Source of the DNA: CAZGCA01 sp964524145
GTDB taxonomy: Bacteria > Hydrogenedentota > CAZGCA01
Reading direction: 5' to 3'
Assembly: GCA_964524145.1 (NCBI GenBank)
Contig: CAZGCA010000036.1
Coordinates: 1-55,018 of the forward strand
Length of the DNA stretch: 55,018 nt
Each line of letters starts with the position of its first letter. Positions within the stretch are counted from its first letter, which is position 1. Both the position numbers and the translations under genes were made by a program. Below, piece after piece: positions 8,576 to 16,679 of the stretch. The notes below the pieces were generated by a model. That model was not told where the DNA came from. It did not search any database and saw only the letters and a list, made by a program, of their open reading frames with translations.

Positions 8576-10435
8576 CTAACCTTCCGCATCCGGTTTCTGA
8601 GACTCTCGAGACGTCTCGCCGGAGTCGGTCCCTCTCGGCTTCTTCGCGATATCTTCCGGCAGTTCCTTGCCGGTGATATCTCCAAGACGGTTCTGGATGT
8701 CATTCAGAACATCCTTTCCGACGAGATACAATCCCGGTCTCTGCTCGAGCGTTGCAAAGACGGTATCGGGCTTTTCGGCATCCTCGCTCTCGTACCCGAT
8801 CTTAAACGGTCCCAAGGTTCTCTCACCCTTGAGGCTAACGGTGAACGATGCGGCGGGGTTGTCCAGACCATACTCTGTGACGTTTTCGGGCACCTTCCCC
8901 GAGACTATCTTCTCCATCTTGAGATAGTTTATCGCCCAGATGAGCTGGTCAACAACGCCCTGGCTGCTCAGTTTCAACCCATCAGGCTGCTCGGCTTTCC
9001 ACTCCTCGCCGTCCCTGGCAAGTTCGACAACCTCGTCGCCGTAGGTGACGCTGATCTTCTCCGCATCGGCTTTGTCGAACGAGACGAGCACCTTATCGCG
9101 AAACTCGAACAGCGTCTTGTTGAGATCATCAAGCGTGTCCTTGCCTATGGTGACGACGTTACCCTCTGAGGTTTTCGCATAGAGCACGTGCGTATCGGGA
9201 TTCTCGGCGCCTATCACAACAGCGACCGGCTCCTCGGCATCCTTCACCCACAACGAGGTTTTGACCTGCGGATTGTCAAGTCCGAATTCATCCTTCTCCT
9301 CGGTCAGAAACTTTCCTGCCTTCATGTCCTTGAGGGTCGAGAAGATGCCGCTGATAGTCAGGCTGTCCGCTTTCTCATCGACAGGCTTCTTGAGGTACCA
9401 CGTACCCTGCTCGTCCTTTTCCACAAGAAACGCACCGCTCCTGCAACGGTGCTCGACCTTGACCACGTCGCCGGTCGAGGCGAGCAGCAGGCTCTTGTTT
9501 CTGAGTTCGTCGAGGTCTTCCGGGATCGCGTCGAATACCGTCTTTGGCAGCAGCACCACGTTCTTTGCGGTCTCGCGTTTCGCGTAGACACCGTTCTCAT
9601 CATCGTCTGCATCGCCGAACAGAATCGTCTTGCGCGCCTTGTCCTCGCCGATATAGACGGTGACCATCGCTTTCGGCTCATCGAGGCCGTACTCCGAGAG
9701 ATCCGCCGGCTCTTCCTCGATGAACTCTTTGACTTTGGCGTTACGCAACTCGGTGATGATCTTGTTAACCTTTTCCTTGTCCGCCGTGGCCTTGACGGGT
9801 TCTGCAAGCTTCCAGTTGTCCTCGCTGTCCTTCTCCATAGAGGCCGATTCATCGTCGAGCGCCACATCTAACGCCTTGACGTCGTCCTGTTCCATCTTGA
9901 TGATGGTCTTCTCGCGCAGATCGCTCAGCTTCTTGTCGAGCGTCCCCTTCGTGTAGCTGCTCACCAGGAGCACGGTGTTCTCTCCCTCCCGGCTGACGTA
10001 ATAGCCTGTCTTGGTGGGGTTCTCGTTCCCGACCAGCAGCACCGACGGCTTCTCCTCGTTTTGCTTCAGCGCTGATATCGTCAGGCTCGGTTCGTCAAGC
10101 CCGTACGGTTTGAGATCTTTCGCCTCTTCGTCAACGGTTCGCTGGGATTCTGCGTCCGCAAGATCCTTCGCAACGCCGTCAATGGCCGTCGAGTTGGCCT
10201 CCACCTTTATGGGTGCCTCAATCGTCCACTCGTCTTCCGACTTCTTGCAGACTATCGCTTCTTCGTCCTTGCCAGCGATCCGCAACTCCACGATATCGTT
10301 CTGGTCGATCTGGTATATCTTCTTGGCAGCCTCGTCGGCCTCTTGCTGTTTCTCTTCTTTCTTTATCGTGAATACGTAGTAGCCGACGAGCAGGGCAAGG
10401 ACGACAACGAAAGCAACCGTACTCTTCCAGTTCAT
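8576..10435 (-). CDS. DUF4340 domain protein, membrane-anchored
   Basis: 619 residues with one N-terminal membrane helix (TVAFVVVLALLVGYYVF, about 5-22) followed by a long extracytoplasmic, charged part with repeated DUF4340-type units: the pattern 'YGLDEP-----V' recurs (PYGLDEPSLTI, EYGLDEPKAMV, EFGLDNPQVKT, EYGLDNPAASF), each followed by an FGxxx/IGxEN element and a V-x-x-D segment. Four repeats are thus visible. DUF4340 proteins are regularly encoded after GldG-like ABC-transporter subunits, and the order is kept here with a four-base ATGA overlap to GldG. The role is unknown; an extracytoplasmic partner of the ABC complex is the likely reading. Confidence 0.85.
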   Translation of the reverse strand: MNWKSTVAFVVVLALLVGYYVFTIKKEEKQQEADEAAKKIYQIDQNDIVELRIAGKDEEAIVCKKSEDEWTIEAPIKVEANSTAIDGVAKDLADAESQRTVDEEAKDLKPYGLDEPSLTISALKQNEEKPSVLLVGNENPTKTGYYVSREGENTVLLVSSYTKGTLDKKLSDLREKTIIKMEQDDVKALDVALDDESASMEKDSEDNWKLAEPVKATADKEKVNKIITELRNAKVKEFIEEEPADLSEYGLDEPKAMVTVYIGEDKARKTILFGDADDDENGVYAKRETAKNVVLLPKTVFDAIPEDLDELRNKSLLLASTGDVVKVEHRCRSGAFLVEKDEQGTWYLKKPVDEKADSLTISGIFSTLKDMKAGKFLTEEKDEFGLDNPQVKTSLWVKDAEEPVAVVIGAENPDTHVLYAKTSEGNVVTIGKDTLDDLNKTLFEFRDKVLVSFDKADAEKISVTYGDEVVELARDGEEWKAEQPDGLKLSSQGVVDQLIWAINYLKMEKIVSGKVPENVTEYGLDNPAASFTVSLKGERTLGPFKIGYESEDAEKPDTVFATLEQRPGLYLVGKDVLNDIQNRLGDITGKELPEDIAKKPRGTDSGETSRESQKPDAEG

Positions 10436-12000
10436 CGATACTTCCTCCTACGGACGTACACCAACCCACCGGCAATAAGCGAGAGTGCCGGGACGACTGC
10501 GAGCGGTACCCAGGTCAACACCCTCGCCTGTTTCGTGGACAGCAGCATTGTCTGGGTACGTTTCTCCTTTGGTCGAATGGATATCAGGTCCTCCTGTTTC
10601 GAGAGCCAGCCAGCGATGTTCAGGAGGAAATCCTTGTTGGCCGCTTGCCCCAAATTGCTGTTTCGTGCGAAATCGGAGTCGCCCACGACTACAACGCGTC
10701 CTTCGGACGTTCCCTCTTCGCCGGCTCTCGACTCGACTGTACGCGTCAAAGCAACGGCGAGCGAAACGGGCCCCTTGACGTCGCTGGCTTGATCGTATTT
10801 CGCCCGGTTGCCGCTCTTGAGCAACGCGAGGTTCGTCTCCCCCCAGCTCCTATCGCTTGCCCGGGCAATCCACTCGCCTGTGGTGCCGGTCGGCAGAGAG
10901 GCCTTCGTCTGGACGGACCTGGACAGAGGGAAAAGGGTCGCGAAGGTGGCAAACTCCTTGGTTATCTGGTGCGCGGTCGAATAGTCTGTAACGAGCGGGG
11001 TCATGTACGAGCCGCCCATAAGCTGGCTTACAGGGTTGGGATCGACGACATAATCGTTGCCGATGGTCACGCCGAGATCCGCCAGTAACGAGACAACTCC
11101 CGGCACCGTCTCGGGATCGAGCAGGAACAACACACGACCACCACTGTCAACGTATTCCCTGATCGCCTGCAGTTCGTTCAGAAAAAACGGTTTCTCCGGC
11201 CCCGCTACAACAAGAACCGAACAATCGGCCGGTACACCCCTCTCTTCGCGCGCCAAGAGAATGTCCTTCACTTCGTAGACTTCCTTCTCAAGCGCGTTCT
11301 TCGCCACCGACGTTCCCTGAGCCTCTGAGTCGGATAGCCCCGGCTCACCGTGTCCCGCAGTGAAGTAGACAATGGTGCTCTCCAGGCGTGTGACCTTGAT
11401 CAGCGCGTTGGTCAGGTCCTCCTCCTCAGGAGAGAGCAACTCTTCTTTCCTGTCCCCGCACTCGACGACGAACGTGTTGTAGCTGTCGACGTCCATCAAC
11501 TGCGCCCGCTCCGGCTTTCTATCGGGCTGCACCATCTCGTACTTGAAATTCGCGCCGTTGTAATAGGCGTAAATACTGAGAAGATCCTCGAACCGCTTCT
11601 TGTCCGTATCGTCGCGGAAGAAGACGGTAACCTTGACGTCCTTCTCGAGGTTCTCCACTATCTGTTGGCTCTGCGGTGATATGCTGTATCGTTTGGTCTC
11701 GGTGAGATCGAACCGCTTGTCGGCCCTGGTGACGATGAGTTGGAACACAACCAGGATGGCGAGCATCAATGCTACCGCGAGCACCAGGTTGCCGCCGTAG
11801 AGCACCTTTCTCGACCGGAAGAATGCCACCACGACGCCGAAGTTGACGATCAGGCAGAATACGGCGAAGATACCGCCGGCTATCAGCAACGCCATTGGTA
11901 CCGGCCCAAACCCGCCCTCGACGTGGTAGGTGATGCCGCCCCCGATCAGACCCAGCAGTCCTATGAACCCCACGATGTTGGCCGTAGCTTTCATCTTCAT
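10432..12000 (-). CDS. GldG-like ABC transporter auxiliary subunit
   Basis: 522 residues. The N-terminus has three hydrophobic segments within about the first 100 residues, then a large extracytoplasmic domain of the ABC_transp_aux/GldG type (RYSISPQSQQIVENLEKDVKVTVFF; YFTAGHGEPGL; GGRVLFLLDPE; VVVGDSDFARN), and a C-terminal helix (VPLAVVPALSLIAGGLVYV) before RRRK. Related proteins (GldG) act with GldA and GldF in bacteroidete gliding; in other phyla the cargo is unknown. I set the start at ATG 12000: GGAGAGG lies six bases upstream, inside the end of the permease gene, whereas the longer frame would need a GTG at 12015 without a ribosome site. Confidence 0.88.
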   Translation of the reverse strand: MKMKATANIVGFIGLLGLIGGGITYHVEGGFGPVPMALLIAGGIFAVFCLIVNFGVVVAFFRSRKVLYGGNLVLAVALMLAILVVFQLIVTRADKRFDLTETKRYSISPQSQQIVENLEKDVKVTVFFRDDTDKKRFEDLLSIYAYYNGANFKYEMVQPDRKPERAQLMDVDSYNTFVVECGDRKEELLSPEEEDLTNALIKVTRLESTIVYFTAGHGEPGLSDSEAQGTSVAKNALEKEVYEVKDILLAREERGVPADCSVLVVAGPEKPFFLNELQAIREYVDSGGRVLFLLDPETVPGVVSLLADLGVTIGNDYVVDPNPVSQLMGGSYMTPLVTDYSTAHQITKEFATFATLFPLSRSVQTKASLPTGTTGEWIARASDRSWGETNLALLKSGNRAKYDQASDVKGPVSLAVALTRTVESRAGEEGTSEGRVVVVGDSDFARNSNLGQAANKDFLLNIAGWLSKQEDLISIRPKEKRTQTMLLSTKQARVLTWVPLAVVPALSLIAGGLVYVRRRKYR

Positions 12001-12002
12001 CG

Positions 12003-12779
12003 TCAGCCTCTCCACTTCTTCGTTTCGAGCGCTCTAAACGTCAGGAACAGGAAGAACACCGCGAAGATCACGAAATACGATACGTCCTTGACCTGTATGA
12101 CCCCTTTGGCGAAGTTCTCGTAATGGGGGATGATCGAAAGGTTCTGAATGACGCGCCCCACGTTCTGCGGAACAGCGTCAGCCGCCCAGACAAGCACCCA
12201 CAGCAGCAGCAGCGCTCCCAAACCTACAAAAAACGCTACCACTTGGTTCTCAGTGAGCGAGGACAGGAATATACCCATTGCGAGAAACGCGCCTCCCATC
12301 AGCAGCAAACCGAGATACCCGCTGATCAAAACGCTCTTCTCCGGCTCGCCGTACTTGATCAACAGCAACATGTTGATGAACGTCAGCGCAAGCATACAGC
12401 TGAACATTGTCACGCATGCAGCGTACTTTGCCAGCACCAGCTCGGCATCGCGGATCGGATAGGTGAACAGCAGCTCGATGGTGCCTTGACGTTTTTCCTC
12501 GCTGAACAGCCGCATCGTCAGCGCCGGCAGGAAAAACATCATTATGACGCTCATGTTCATGAACATCGGAAGCAGCACGTACTCGGTGAAATTCAGATCC
12601 GGCATACCGTAGCGGCCTTGCGACATTGCGTAAGACTGCGACACGCGCGCAAAATACGCCACCATCTGGTTGAAGAAGAAGCCGCAGACGAGAGCAAAAA
12701 CGCACATGACCGCGTACGCCACCGGCGACGCGAAGTATGCCTGCAACTCCCGTTTGTAGAGTGCAAAGAAATTGCGCAT
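12003..12779 (-). CDS. ABC-2 family permease (GldF-like)
   Basis: 258 residues with about six membrane helices and the GldF/ABC-2 pattern: short cytoplasmic N-terminus (LYKRELQAYFASPVAY), helix, extracellular loop, then FLPALTMRLFSEEKRQGTIELLFTYPIRD, the family's coupling segment before the third helix. It forms the membrane channel with the ATPase encoded just upstream (3-base gap; its Shine-Dalgarno GAGGAGGAGG is built from the ATPase's terminal Glu codons). It is followed directly by the GldG-like gene. Confidence 0.9.
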   Translation of the reverse strand: MRNFFALYKRELQAYFASPVAYAVMCVFALVCGFFFNQMVAYFARVSQSYAMSQGRYGMPDLNFTEYVLLPMFMNMSVIMMFFLPALTMRLFSEEKRQGTIELLFTYPIRDAELVLAKYAACVTMFSCMLALTFINMLLLIKYGEPEKSVLISGYLGLLLMGGAFLAMGIFLSSLTENQVVAFFVGLGALLLLWVLVWAADAVPQNVGRVIQNLSIIPHYENFAKGVIQVKDVSYFVIFAVFFLFLTFRALETKKWRG

Positions 12780-12782
12780 TCT

Positions 12783-13727
12783 CTAAGCCTCCTCCTCTTC
12801 CGTAACGAGCTGCACAAAGATGTCCTCCAGCGACATGGCCACGTTTCGTATCTCGAGCAGGTCCCACCCGTGTTCGAATACCGTCCGGGCCAGCTCGCGC
12901 CTGACATCCTTGTCCCTCTGCGACTCCACGACGAACTGGACACTCCCGCCGTCCGTCTTCTCTTTAATGATCACGCTTGTGACACCAGATACTCCCGCGA
13001 GGTTGTTCTTGACCTGCTCGACAGGCCCCTCGACCTCGATAGCGACCTGGGCGGATTTCTGGAGTTGGGTGGTAAGCCCCTGCGGCGTGTCGTCCGCGAC
13101 TATCCGGCCCTGGTTGATGATTATTACTCGGCCGCACGTCATCACCACCTCGGGCAATATGTGGCTGCAGAGTATGATCGTCCGCTCGCCCCCAAGCGAT
13201 TTGATGAGCCGGCGAATCTCGATTATCTGTTTCGGGTCGAGCCCGACCGTCGGCTCGTCGAGGATCAGAACCTCGGGGTTGTGGATAAGCGCCTGGGCCA
13301 GACCGACACGCTGCCGAAACCCTTTCGAGATGTTGCGGATCACTCTGTCCGCGACGGACGTCAGCCCGCACTGCTCGATCACCTCTGCGGCACGCGACCG
13401 TTTCTTGCGCCCGTAGATCCCGTGGGTCTCGGCCACAAACTCCAGGTACTTGCGCGTCCGCATCTCCTGGTACAGCGGCACGTTCTCCGGCAAATAGCCT
13501 ATGCGCCTGCGTACTTCGAGCGACTGGGCCGCAACGTCGAACCCTGCCACCTTCGCCTCGCCGGAAGTCGCCGGAAAAAAGCCGGTCAGCATCCGGACCG
13601 TTGTCGTCTTGCCCGCGCCGTTCGGACCAAGGAACCCGAGGATCTCGCCCTTGTCGACATGGAAGCTCACATCGTCGACGGCCGCAAGCCTTCCGTAACG
13701 TTTTGTCAGTCCTCTAACCTCTATCAT
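12783..13727 (-). CDS. ABC transporter ATP-binding protein (GldA-like)
   Basis: 314-residue ATPase that powers the GldF/GldG-like complex. Walker A is GPNGAGKTT, the signature is ISKGFRQRVGLAQA, Walker B is VLILDEPTVGLDP and the switch His is in ILCSH. After the nucleotide-binding domain (1-220) a C-terminal extension of about 90 residues (AQVAIEVEGPVEQVKNNL...) resembles the DUF4162-like tail of GldA and other ABC-2 ATPases. The start is ATG 13727 behind GGGAGACGGG; the frame extends upstream with no better site. First gene of the four-gene cluster. Confidence 0.92.
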   Translation of the reverse strand: MIEVRGLTKRYGRLAAVDDVSFHVDKGEILGFLGPNGAGKTTTVRMLTGFFPATSGEAKVAGFDVAAQSLEVRRRIGYLPENVPLYQEMRTRKYLEFVAETHGIYGRKKRSRAAEVIEQCGLTSVADRVIRNISKGFRQRVGLAQALIHNPEVLILDEPTVGLDPKQIIEIRRLIKSLGGERTIILCSHILPEVVMTCGRVIIINQGRIVADDTPQGLTTQLQKSAQVAIEVEGPVEQVKNNLAGVSGVTSVIIKEKTDGGSVQFVVESQRDKDVRRELARTVFEHGWDLLEIRNVAMSLEDIFVQLVTEEEEA

Positions 13728-13948
13728 ATACCCGTCTCCCGCACCTTCGATGGCGGCAGCGACCCACCACGACAAGCCGGAACGTTCTGCCCGGACCTGG
13801 AAGAAACGTCCGCCTCCTTCTTGCCTCGAACAAACCGGGCCGGCACCGTAACCTCAATATCAGGAGCTGCTTGCGTCATCATACCGTTTCGGGCACGCAA
13901 CCTGCTCTAGCACCACAGAGATATGCTGCGATGCAGGAGGTGTGCTCG

Positions 13949-14113
13949 ATGATTCGTCAATGTTGCGTTTGCTTAAGAATACTAAAAGGCACTCGGTGGG
14001 TCAAGGTTTCCAATCCGGAAGCTTTGCGCCGCTTCGCGACACATACGTATTGCCCTCGATGCACCGCACAGCTTCTAGCTCAGATCAAGCTCAAAACAGC
14101 CATTTCGGTCTGA
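13949..14113 (+). CDS. Small zinc-ribbon protein (54 aa)
   Basis: A 54-residue basic protein with two Cys pairs, CVC (residues 6-8, preceded by Cys5, so CCVC) and CPRC (35-38), separated by 26 residues: a zinc-ribbon layout. The gene is convincing despite its size: a perfect AGGAGG at 13935-13940 stands eight bases before the ATG, and a strong hairpin follows the stop. It has no neighbour on its strand and is divergent from the GldA-like gene. I do not recognise a named family; a nucleic-acid-binding or regulatory role is only a guess. A longer frame from 13871 exists but would ignore the ribosome site. Confidence 0.7.
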   Translation: MIRQCCVCLRILKGTRWVKVSNPEALRRFATHTYCPRCTAQLLAQIKLKTAISV

Positions 14114-14120
14114 CCGATTG

Positions 14121-14164
14121 GTCACCGCATCGAGCCTCGCTCCCTGCGGGCTCGATGCGGTGAC
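14121..14164. terminator. Bidirectional terminator between zinc-ribbon gene and groEL
   Basis: A perfect 16-base inverted repeat, GTCACCGCATCGAGCC (14121-14136) and its complement at 14149-14164, encloses a 12-base loop. It lies between two convergent genes, 7 bases after the zinc-ribbon stop and 43 bases after the groEL stop. T-runs are short on both sides, but stem length and position favour a shared terminator. Confidence 0.75.
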
Positions 14165-14207
14165 ACCTTTCTCATGATCCGTGCCGGGATGACTGCCCGT
14201 GCCGGCT

Positions 14208-15851
14208 CTAGTACATCCCTCCACCGTAACCGCCGCCGCCGGGACCAGCAGGAGCAGCCGGAGGCGCCTCAGGTTCCGGTATCTCCGTTACGAGCGCCTC
14301 GGTCGTCAGCATGAGCCCCGCAACGCTCGACGCGTTCTGCAATGCCACCCGAGTGACCTTCGTCGGGTCTATTATCCCTGCCTGGTACAGGTCCTCGACC
14401 TTTTCCGCCTCGGCGTTGTACCCCACAGCGCCCTTTTCGCCCTTGACGCGCTCGACAATCACCGAGCCTTCGACGCCGGCGTTGTTAGCAATGCAGCGCA
14501 ACGGTTCTTCGATAGCGCGCGTGATGATACTGACTCCAACAAGCTCGTCGCCCTCGACGTCCTGTATCTTCTTCAGCGCGGATACGCACCGCAGCAGCGC
14601 GACACCACCGCCCGGCACGATGCCTTCCTCGACCGCCGCGCGCGTGGCGTGCAACGCGTCTTCGACGCGCGCTTTCTTTTCCTTCATCTCCATCTCGGTC
14701 GCAGCACCCACGTTGATGACCGCAACGCCGCCCGCGAGCTTCGCAAGCCGCTCTTCGAGCTTCTCGCGATCATAGTCCGACGTCGTCTCGTCGCGCTGTC
14801 GTTTGATCTGCTGGATTCGGGCCTGGATCTCCTTTGTGCTCCCGGCACCTTCGATAATCGTCGTGTTCTCCTTGTCGACGGTAACACGTTTGGCCCGGCC
14901 GAGGTCGGTCATCTTCACGTTCTCGAGGCTGATGCCCAGGTCTTCGCTTATCGAGCGGCCGCCGGTGAGCACGGCGATATCATCGAGCATCGCTTTGCGC
15001 CTGTCGCCGAAGCCCGGTGCCTTCACCGCACACGCTTGCAGCGTGCCGCGAATCTTGTTCACTACCATGGTGGCGAGCGCCTCGCCCTCGACGTCCTCCG
15101 CGATAATCATGAGCGGCTTCCCGGACTTGGCTATCTGCTCGAGCAGCGGAAGAAGATCCTTCATGTTCGAGACCTTCTTCTCGTGAATCAGCACGTAGCA
15201 GTCCTCGAGCAGCGCTTCCATCGTCTCGGGATTCGTGACGAAGTACGGAGAGAGGTAACCCTTGTCGAATTGCATTCCCTCAACAACGTCGAGGGTTGTC
15301 TCGATGCCTTTCGCCTCTTCAACCGTGATGGTGCCGTCTTTGCCAACCTTCTCCATTGCCTCGGCGATTATCTCCCCGATTGTCGAGTCGTTGTTGGCCG
15401 AGATCGTCGCCACCTGGCTGATCTCCGTCGTGTCCTTCACCTTCTTGCTCTGTTTCGCCAGTCGGTCCACGACCACGCCGACAGCCTTTTCGATGCCGCG
15501 TTTCAGGGCCATCGGGTTGGAACCGGCTGCCACGTTGCGCATACCTTCTCTGAAGATCTGTTCTGCCAGGAGCGTCGCCGTCGTCGTACCGTCGCCCGCA
15601 ACATCCGAGGTCTTTGTCGCCACCTCTTTCACCATCTGCGCGCCCATGTTCTCGTACGGGTCTTCCAGCTCTATCTCCTTGGCAACGGTCACCCCGTCCT
15701 TTGTTACCGTCGGGGCTCCCCACTTCTTGTCCAGCACAACATTACGGCCTTTGGGCCCCAACGTTACCTTGACAGCCCTGCTGAGCTGCTCGACACCCTT
15801 GAGCGCTCGGCCACGGGCGTCCTCACTGAAAGCAATTTGTTTCGCACTCAT
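14208..15851 (-). CDS. groEL: Chaperonin GroEL (Hsp60)
   Basis: 547 residues, full length for the 60-kDa chaperonin that folds proteins in a double-ring cage with GroES. Visible: AKQIAFSEDARGRALKGVEQLSRAVKVTLGPKGRNVV at the start (in sequence, split here only as a description), the ATP-site VAGDGTTTATLLA, and EEGIVPGGGVALLRC. The C-terminus ends in a Gly-rich GGGGYGGGMY, a variant of the usual GGM tail that lines the cavity. It follows groES by 32 bases in the standard order. Identity is certain. Confidence 0.97.
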   Translation of the reverse strand: MSAKQIAFSEDARGRALKGVEQLSRAVKVTLGPKGRNVVLDKKWGAPTVTKDGVTVAKEIELEDPYENMGAQMVKEVATKTSDVAGDGTTTATLLAEQIFREGMRNVAAGSNPMALKRGIEKAVGVVVDRLAKQSKKVKDTTEISQVATISANNDSTIGEIIAEAMEKVGKDGTITVEEAKGIETTLDVVEGMQFDKGYLSPYFVTNPETMEALLEDCYVLIHEKKVSNMKDLLPLLEQIAKSGKPLMIIAEDVEGEALATMVVNKIRGTLQACAVKAPGFGDRRKAMLDDIAVLTGGRSISEDLGISLENVKMTDLGRAKRVTVDKENTTIIEGAGSTKEIQARIQQIKRQRDETTSDYDREKLEERLAKLAGGVAVINVGAATEMEMKEKKARVEDALHATRAAVEEGIVPGGGVALLRCVSALKKIQDVEGDELVGVSIITRAIEEPLRCIANNAGVEGSVIVERVKGEKGAVGYNAEAEKVEDLYQAGIIDPTKVTRVALQNASSVAGLMLTTEALVTEIPEPEAPPAAPAGPGGGGYGGGMY

Positions 15852-15883
15852 CGTCTTCCACTACTCCTTTCCGAACCTGATGG

Positions 15884-16174
15884 TTACGCCTCAATTATCG
15901 CGAGGACGTCCTCTTCCCGCAGAATCAAATGATCCTCACCGTCTATCTTCACTTCCGTTCCCGAGTACTTCCCCATCAGGATGCGGTCGCCTTTCTTCAC
16001 CTCAAGCGGCTGGCGCTTTCCTTCTTCGCTCAGCTTGCCCGGGCCTACCGCAGTCACTTTCGCTTCCTGGGGTTTCTCCTTGGCTGTGTCCGGGATGATT
16101 ATGCCACCACGCACAACCTCCTCTTCCTCCAGCCGTTTGACCAGAATTCTGTCTGCAAGCGGTTTGATCTTCAT
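15884..16174 (-). CDS. groES: Co-chaperonin GroES (Hsp10)
   Basis: 96 residues, the normal length. It starts MKIKPLADRILVKR and contains the mobile-loop region (EEEEVVRGGIIIPDTAKEK) and the conserved GDRILMGKYSGTEVKIDGE. It caps the GroEL ring. I place the start at ATG 16174, which follows GGAAAGGAG with five bases between; the open frame continues 24 codons upstream but this is not family-like. No CIRCE operator is visible upstream; see the TGNCA cluster at 16479-16623. Confidence 0.96.
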   Translation of the reverse strand: MKIKPLADRILVKRLEEEEVVRGGIIIPDTAKEKPQEAKVTAVGPGKLSEEGKRQPLEVKKGDRILMGKYSGTEVKIDGEDHLILREEDVLAIIEA

Positions 16175-16478
16175 TGTTACTCCTTTCCATGCTACCGGGG
16201 TTTCCAGATTGTCAACAACAACATGTCCCAAACAAAACGTCTTCACTGCTCCTTCACTACAAAAGACCGCATGTTACTACCTTCACTCCCCTCCTTCCAT
16301 TAGTGTTGCGACGGAGACTACCTTCCTCTCGAATCAAAGATGTATAGGGAGTTACCCAACCCGCAACTCCCATGCCAAATCAGCACGCCTCTCACAGATA
16401 CCGACGTTACCAATTGTACAACAGTTGTTTAGGGCACGTCCCCGGTCCGACTTCGCACTCGCTGTCGCACACTGTATT

Positions 16479-16623
16479 TGCCATTCTGGCATGCCGGGCG
16501 TACCGTGTCATTGCGGCTAGCACTTCATAGGCTCAACTGCTACAAGGCCCTAAGACTGATCGGCGCCACTTTGGCATTTTGTCATATTGGCAAATGTGGG
16601 CCCGGGGTTTGTCATATTTGGCA
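16479..16623. promoter_or_regulatory. Cluster of TGNCA half-sites upstream of groES
   Basis: The 505-base gap 16175-16679 holds no gene. It contains TGCCA-TTC-TGGCA (16479-16491, a perfect dyad), TGGCA-TTT-TGTCA-TAT-TGGCA (16572-16592, three half-sites at exact 8-base steps) and TGTCA-TATT-TGGCA (16610-16623). TTTGTCATATT occurs twice, 30 bases apart. The dyad geometry suggests a protein-binding array; its distance of 300-450 bases from groES is long for a simple operator. I do not recognise the regulator. Confidence 0.45.
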
Positions 16624-16679
16624 GGGTTTGGGGCAGGACGGCGTTGTCGTAGAGCTGTGGTGAGCTATGCGGGCAAGGA

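Noticed and set aside
12123..13910. 595-codon open frame on the plus strand opposite the ABC genes
   Set aside because: It is antisense to clear ABC ATPase and permease genes; its His/Arg-rich composition is typical of shadow frames in GC-rich DNA.
14199..15932. 577-codon open frame opposite groEL
   Set aside because: Antisense to an unmistakable groEL; no ribosome site or recognisable domain.
16187..16215. TTGACA (16215-16210, minus) as groES promoter
   Set aside because: The only downstream -10-like box (TAGCAT) is 15 bases away and would put the start on the ribosome site.
16175..16679. CIRCE operator for groES
   Set aside because: The TTAGCACTC-N9-GAGTGCTAA dyad is absent; GCACTC at 16455 has no partner.
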